A stretch of 64,000 bases of DNA from Erysipelotrichaceae bacterium (GTDB lineage Bacteria; Bacillota_I; Bacilli_A; Erysipelotrichales; Erysipelotrichaceae): assembly GCA_017428765.1 (NCBI GenBank), contig JAFRQF010000032.1, positions 1 through 64,000 of the forward strand, in the 5' to 3' direction. Numbering within the stretch: position 1 is the stretch's first letter; each line of letters begins with the position of its first letter. Of this stretch, positions 60,964-64,000 are shown piece after piece. The notes under the pieces were generated by a model, which worked only from the letters and a program-made list of their open reading frames with translations, was not told the origin of the DNA and searched no databases. The translations under genes and the position numbers were made by a program.

Positions 60964-61809
60964 ATGCGCATTTTACGAATTTGTATACTGTTCATATTCA
61001 TAGCTACATCAATCGCATTCGGAATTGATCAGTTTTTTTCATATAGAGATAAGGACGTAATTGCGCCGATAATAAACTGCAGTGAAGATGTGTTGCATCT
61101 GAGTGTTAAGGCGGATGATAAAGAATTTTTAAAAGGGATGACAGCAGAAGATAATAAGGATGGCGATGTGACATCTACATTGTTGATAGCAGGAAAATCA
61201 AATTTTATTGAAGAAGGAGTGATAAGGGTAGATTATGTTGCTTTTGACTCTCATAACAATGTAGGCACATATAATCGAAGAGTCATCTATGATGACTATC
61301 ATTCACCACGTTTCTCTTCGAAAAGTCCATTAATGACACGCTCGGAAACATCGGTCGATTTTTCTTTTTTTGAAGCAACAGATGTTCTCGAAGGAGATAT
61401 ATCAAACAAGATCAAAGTTACATATGGAGTCGGCGTGAGCGATACTTCAAATGAGTATCCATTTACTATGGAAGTGACGAATGGCTATGGAGATATCGAA
61501 AAGCTGGATTTGGCATTGGATATCGTAAGCAACAGGGAATACAGCAGACAATGTCCTGCTTTGTCGGATTACATTATTTATGTTCCTGTAGGTGGAGAAG
61601 TGGACCTGAGTTCTTATCTGATTGGCATCAGACAGGGCGATCATGTCATCGATTTTGAAGAATCAGACTATTACAAAGAGAATGTAATTATAGATGATTA
61701 TACCGATTATGAAAGACCAGGTGTTTATACAGCTGAGTTTTCGTTACGTATCGCATATTCCACATATACAGTGACTAAAATGGTCGTTATCGTTACGGAG
61801 GATTTCTGA
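60964..61809 (+). CDS. Membrane-anchored extracellular protein with DUF5011-like domain
   Basis: 281 residues. One N-terminal hydrophobic segment (about 4-22) anchors or exports it. Two Ig-like repeats can be seen: MTAEDNKDGDVTSTLLIAG (about 59-77) and ATDVLEGDISNKIKV (about 139-153), with the D-x-x-D/E-G-D pattern of DUF5011 domains. It overlaps the kinase gene by one base, so is probably part of polysaccharide assembly control, though its role is unknown. Confidence 0.75.
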   Translation: MRILRICILFIFIATSIAFGIDQFFSYRDKDVIAPIINCSEDVLHLSVKADDKEFLKGMTAEDNKDGDVTSTLLIAGKSNFIEEGVIRVDYVAFDSHNNVGTYNRRVIYDDYHSPRFSSKSPLMTRSETSVDFSFFEATDVLEGDISNKIKVTYGVGVSDTSNEYPFTMEVTNGYGDIEKLDLALDIVSNREYSRQCPALSDYIIYVPVGGEVDLSSYLIGIRQGDHVIDFEESDYYKENVIIDDYTDYERPGVYTAEFSLRIAYSTYTVTKMVVIVTEDF

Positions 61810-63353
61810 TGGCTCAGAAAAGTGATAATACAAAGATCCAATTATCTAATATCGAGCCATTCAGTATGCTGATGGACGTTGTACAGAATCTTTGGGCAGT
61901 GCTCTTGGGGTCTTTGGCTGTGGCGATGATCGTGATCATGGTCATGAATTCAAGAACGATGATCAGCTACAGTTCACAGGCAACATTTGCCGTCATGTCC
62001 AAGCGGACGACCGGATATGCATATAACAATCTGAGTGCAGCCCGTACTGTGGCGACAAGTTTTACCAGTATCCTGAACAGCGAGGTCATGAAAAAAAAGG
62101 TCTGTGATGATGTAGGACTGGAATCCTTTGATGCAACGGCAACTGCCAGAGTGATCGATGAGACCAACCTTTTGACATTGACGGTAACTTCGAACTCTCC
62201 TCAGAAGACATTTAAAATTATCAATTCGATCATGAAGCTTTATCCTGATCTTTTACAATACGCAAGTACCACCATGGTCATGGAAGTACTGGCACAGCCG
62301 CAGATCCCGACAAGAAGAGTCAGCGGTTCCTCAGCGACCGGGATGGCAAAAAGGGCATTTGTTTTAAGCTTTGTCGCATTAACGGCAGCCTTTGCCTATC
62401 TGTCGTATCGTCACGATACGATCAAGAGTGAGAAAGATCTCAGAGAGAAACTTGACGCAACTTCACTGGGAGCAATCGAATATGAACGTCTTCGCAAGGC
62501 GAAAGGAGATCTTCGTAAAAACAGTGTTCTGGTAAGCGATGCGACCGCAAGTTTTTCTTTTGTCGAACGTTATAAGAAGATCGCAGCTGCTCTGTTGCAA
62601 TCGGCGCAGAGACATAACGCAAAAGTCATTATGGTCTCCAGTGTTGCCGAACACGAGGGAAAGTCAACGGTTGCCGCAAATTTAGCTTTATCCATACAAA
62701 GCCAAGGCAAGAAAGTATTATTGGTTGATTGCGATCTCAGAAGACCTTCACAGGCAAAGATCTTTAATATTGATGTTGCAGAAGGAACTTCACTTACCGA
62801 TTTCCTGGAAAGAAAAGAGAAGAAAAAAGGACAGAATTATATTTATCATGATCCGGTAAGTGATCTGCCGTTATTATTGAACGCAAAAGGAAATAAGGAT
62901 TCCACAGAATACTTAAAAGGAAATGTATTCAAGCGTCTGATCGACCAGTTGAAAAGCAGCGTCGATATCGTTATTTTAGATACGCCGCCGATGTCTTTGA
63001 TGGCGGATGCCGAGGCAGTTGCCGATACGGCAGATATTTCTGTACTGGTCGTACAGTATAATCGCATTTTAGCTGCCAACATCAATGATGCGATCGATCA
63101 GCTGAAAAAATACAGATGTCATATGTCCGGATGCATACTCAACAGTGTACGATCGATGCCGGGTATCAGCCGGAACATTGTCGGCGGTTACGGATATGGC
63201 AAATACAGCCGCTATGGCAAATACGGACATTATGGAAATTATGGCAAATACGGGTCCTATGGACATTATGCAGAAAGAAAAAGTCCTACGGCCAGTGCAA
63301 TAAAGAATGCAGAAACGGAAAGTTTGAAACAAGATGTCAGAAACGACGAATGA
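61809..63353 (+). CDS. Wzc/CpsD-like bacterial tyrosine kinase with co-polymerase domain
   Basis: 514 residues. A Wzz-like co-polymerase part (about 1-200) has membrane helices near 33-53 and 183-200 with the outer domain between. The kinase part has SSVAEHEGKST (Walker A variant), LLVDCDLRRPS (A') and VDIVILDTPP (Walker B). The tail near 460-490 is a Gly/Tyr cluster (GYGYGKYSRYGKYGHYG) of about nine Tyr that are autophosphorylated in this family. It controls chain length with CpsB as the opposing phosphatase. Overlaps the next gene by 20 bases. Confidence 0.92.
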   Translation: MAQKSDNTKIQLSNIEPFSMLMDVVQNLWAVLLGSLAVAMIVIMVMNSRTMISYSSQATFAVMSKRTTGYAYNNLSAARTVATSFTSILNSEVMKKKVCDDVGLESFDATATARVIDETNLLTLTVTSNSPQKTFKIINSIMKLYPDLLQYASTTMVMEVLAQPQIPTRRVSGSSATGMAKRAFVLSFVALTAAFAYLSYRHDTIKSEKDLREKLDATSLGAIEYERLRKAKGDLRKNSVLVSDATASFSFVERYKKIAAALLQSAQRHNAKVIMVSSVAEHEGKSTVAANLALSIQSQGKKVLLVDCDLRRPSQAKIFNIDVAEGTSLTDFLERKEKKKGQNYIYHDPVSDLPLLLNAKGNKDSTEYLKGNVFKRLIDQLKSSVDIVILDTPPMSLMADAEAVADTADISVLVVQYNRILAANINDAIDQLKKYRCHMSGCILNSVRSMPGISRNIVGGYGYGKYSRYGKYGHYGNYGKYGSYGHYAERKSPTASAIKNAETESLKQDVRNDE

Positions 63354-64000
63354 ATTAGAAAAACTTGATATCACCACATTGGTGGATGCTTTTCTTCATT
63401 CCCTGAAAAGATTATGGGTGATCGTTTTGATATTGTCTATAGGGCTTGGTGCCTTAAGTTATTTCAGGACGCAGAGCACCTATGTCCCGGCATATAAGGC
63501 AGAGGCAACGGTAGCTGTTTATACATCCGATGATGGTACGACGATCAATTCCCGTTCTGCCCAGCAGTTGGGTACCGTTTTCCCATATATTCTGACCAGC
63601 GGCGTTTTAAAAGATGTCATCATGGAAGAAATGGGCGTTACCGCCTTGCCCGGTTTGATCAAAGTCATCAACGTCGAAGGAACCAACCTTCTAACGATCA
63701 GCGTATCTTCCAGTGATCCGAATCTGTCCTATCAGACACTTCTTTCGATCATCAAGAACTATCCGAAAGTTGCGGAATATGTCGTTGGTTACACGGCAAT
63801 GGAGATCATTGATGACAGCGGCATCCCTTCTGACAGCGGTAAGACGATTGCTGTGAGAGGAAATGCTTTAAAAGGAGCAGCGGTTGGCTTTGCGGTAGGC
63901 ATGGGATTGGTGTTCATGCATATGTTATTGAACAGAACCGTACGTACAGCCAAAGATGTCAGGGCGTTCAGCACTGTCGAACATTTAGGTACACTGCCGG
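63334..64000 (+). CDS. Second Wzz-type co-polymerase protein, truncated by the window edge
   Basis: From the ATG at 63334 the frame stays open to 64000 (222 codons). A membrane helix (about 27-46) is followed by an outer domain (YKAEATVAVYTSDDG, LLTISVSSSDPNLSYQTLLSII) and a second helix (about 183-203). The cytoplasmic part (RTAKDVRAFSTVEHLGTLP) looks like the linker before a tyrosine kinase domain, so it may be another Wzc-like kinase. It overlaps the first by 20 bases and is a paralogue of it. Confidence 0.85.
   Translation, partial: MSETTNELEKLDITTLVDAFLHSLKRLWVIVLILSIGLGALSYFRTQSTYVPAYKAEATVAVYTSDDGTTINSRSAQQLGTVFPYILTSGVLKDVIMEEMGVTALPGLIKVINVEGTNLLTISVSSSDPNLSYQTLLSIIKNYPKVAEYVVGYTAMEIIDDSGIPSDSGKTIAVRGNALKGAAVGFAVGMGLVFMHMLLNRTVRTAKDVRAFSTVEHLGTLP

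Noticed and set aside
1..64000. tRNA, rRNA or CRISPR features
   Set aside because: No cloverleaf-like segments, rRNA motifs or regularly spaced direct repeats were seen by eye; a dedicated search was not possible.

Overview
The window looks like a low-to-medium-GC Firmicute. Gene style (YesM/YesN regulators, MsmX-type ATPase, LytR-CpsA-Psr protein, lipobox lipoproteins, AGGAGG-type ribosome sites, dense overlapping operons, LicD, EpsG, CpsB-type phosphatase) and the absence of any outer-membrane gene fit an Erysipelotrichia- or Clostridia-type gut or oral bacterium. The species cannot be named from this sequence, and no rRNA, tRNA or CRISPR array was seen.

Region 1 (1-15.8 kb, GC-richer) is a carbohydrate or ester catabolism locus. 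On the minus strand are a DUF3237 protein and two esterases. Divergently on the plus strand are a CUT1-type solute-binding lipoprotein, a YesM/YesN two-component pair with an extra one-pass membrane protein, two permeases, a serine hydrolase of the class C beta-lactamase fold, a polysaccharide deacetylase-like protein, a YesL-like protein, an MsmX-type ATPase and a class I glutamine-amidotransferase-like hydrolase. Together they would sense, import and de-esterify a glycan-derived substrate.

Region 2 (16-21.3 kb) holds single genes: an OatA-like acyltransferase with two SGNH-like domains, NADP-type glutamate dehydrogenase, a PlsC-type acyltransferase and a TagD-type cytidylyltransferase.

Region 3 (21.4-48 kb) is a surface-polysaccharide locus: CpsB phosphatase, a fused initiating sugar transferase/GT4, an EpsG-like polymerase, LicD, ten GT2, GT4 and GT32 glycosyltransferase genes plus four further GT2/GT32 copies, two pyruvyltransferase-family proteins, a TagG/TagH-like ABC exporter, a CapA-like phosphoesterase, a QueC-like PP-loop protein and a Stealth phosphotransferase. 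From about 24 kb to 47 kb the DNA is visibly AT-richer, suggesting a horizontally exchanged serotype cassette. Its right edge carries gene debris and a 647-bp IS66-family deletion derivative with perfect 8-bp target duplications.

Region 4 (48-64 kb) has a metallophosphoesterase, an LCP ligase, an ABC exporter, a 1671-residue secreted VWA protein without a sortase signal, and a compact five-gene set: an 88-residue candidate precursor peptide, an HprK-like kinase, a PqqD-like recognition protein, a tiny lipoprotein and an NTP_transf_5-type nucleotidyltransferase. This resembles the tailoring half of phosphorylated lasso-peptide clusters but has no cyclase or leader peptidase, and is the best candidate for an undescribed system. 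The window ends with a DUF5011-like membrane-anchored protein, a Wzc-like tyrosine kinase and the start of a second Wzz-type protein, so the polysaccharide locus continues beyond the right edge.
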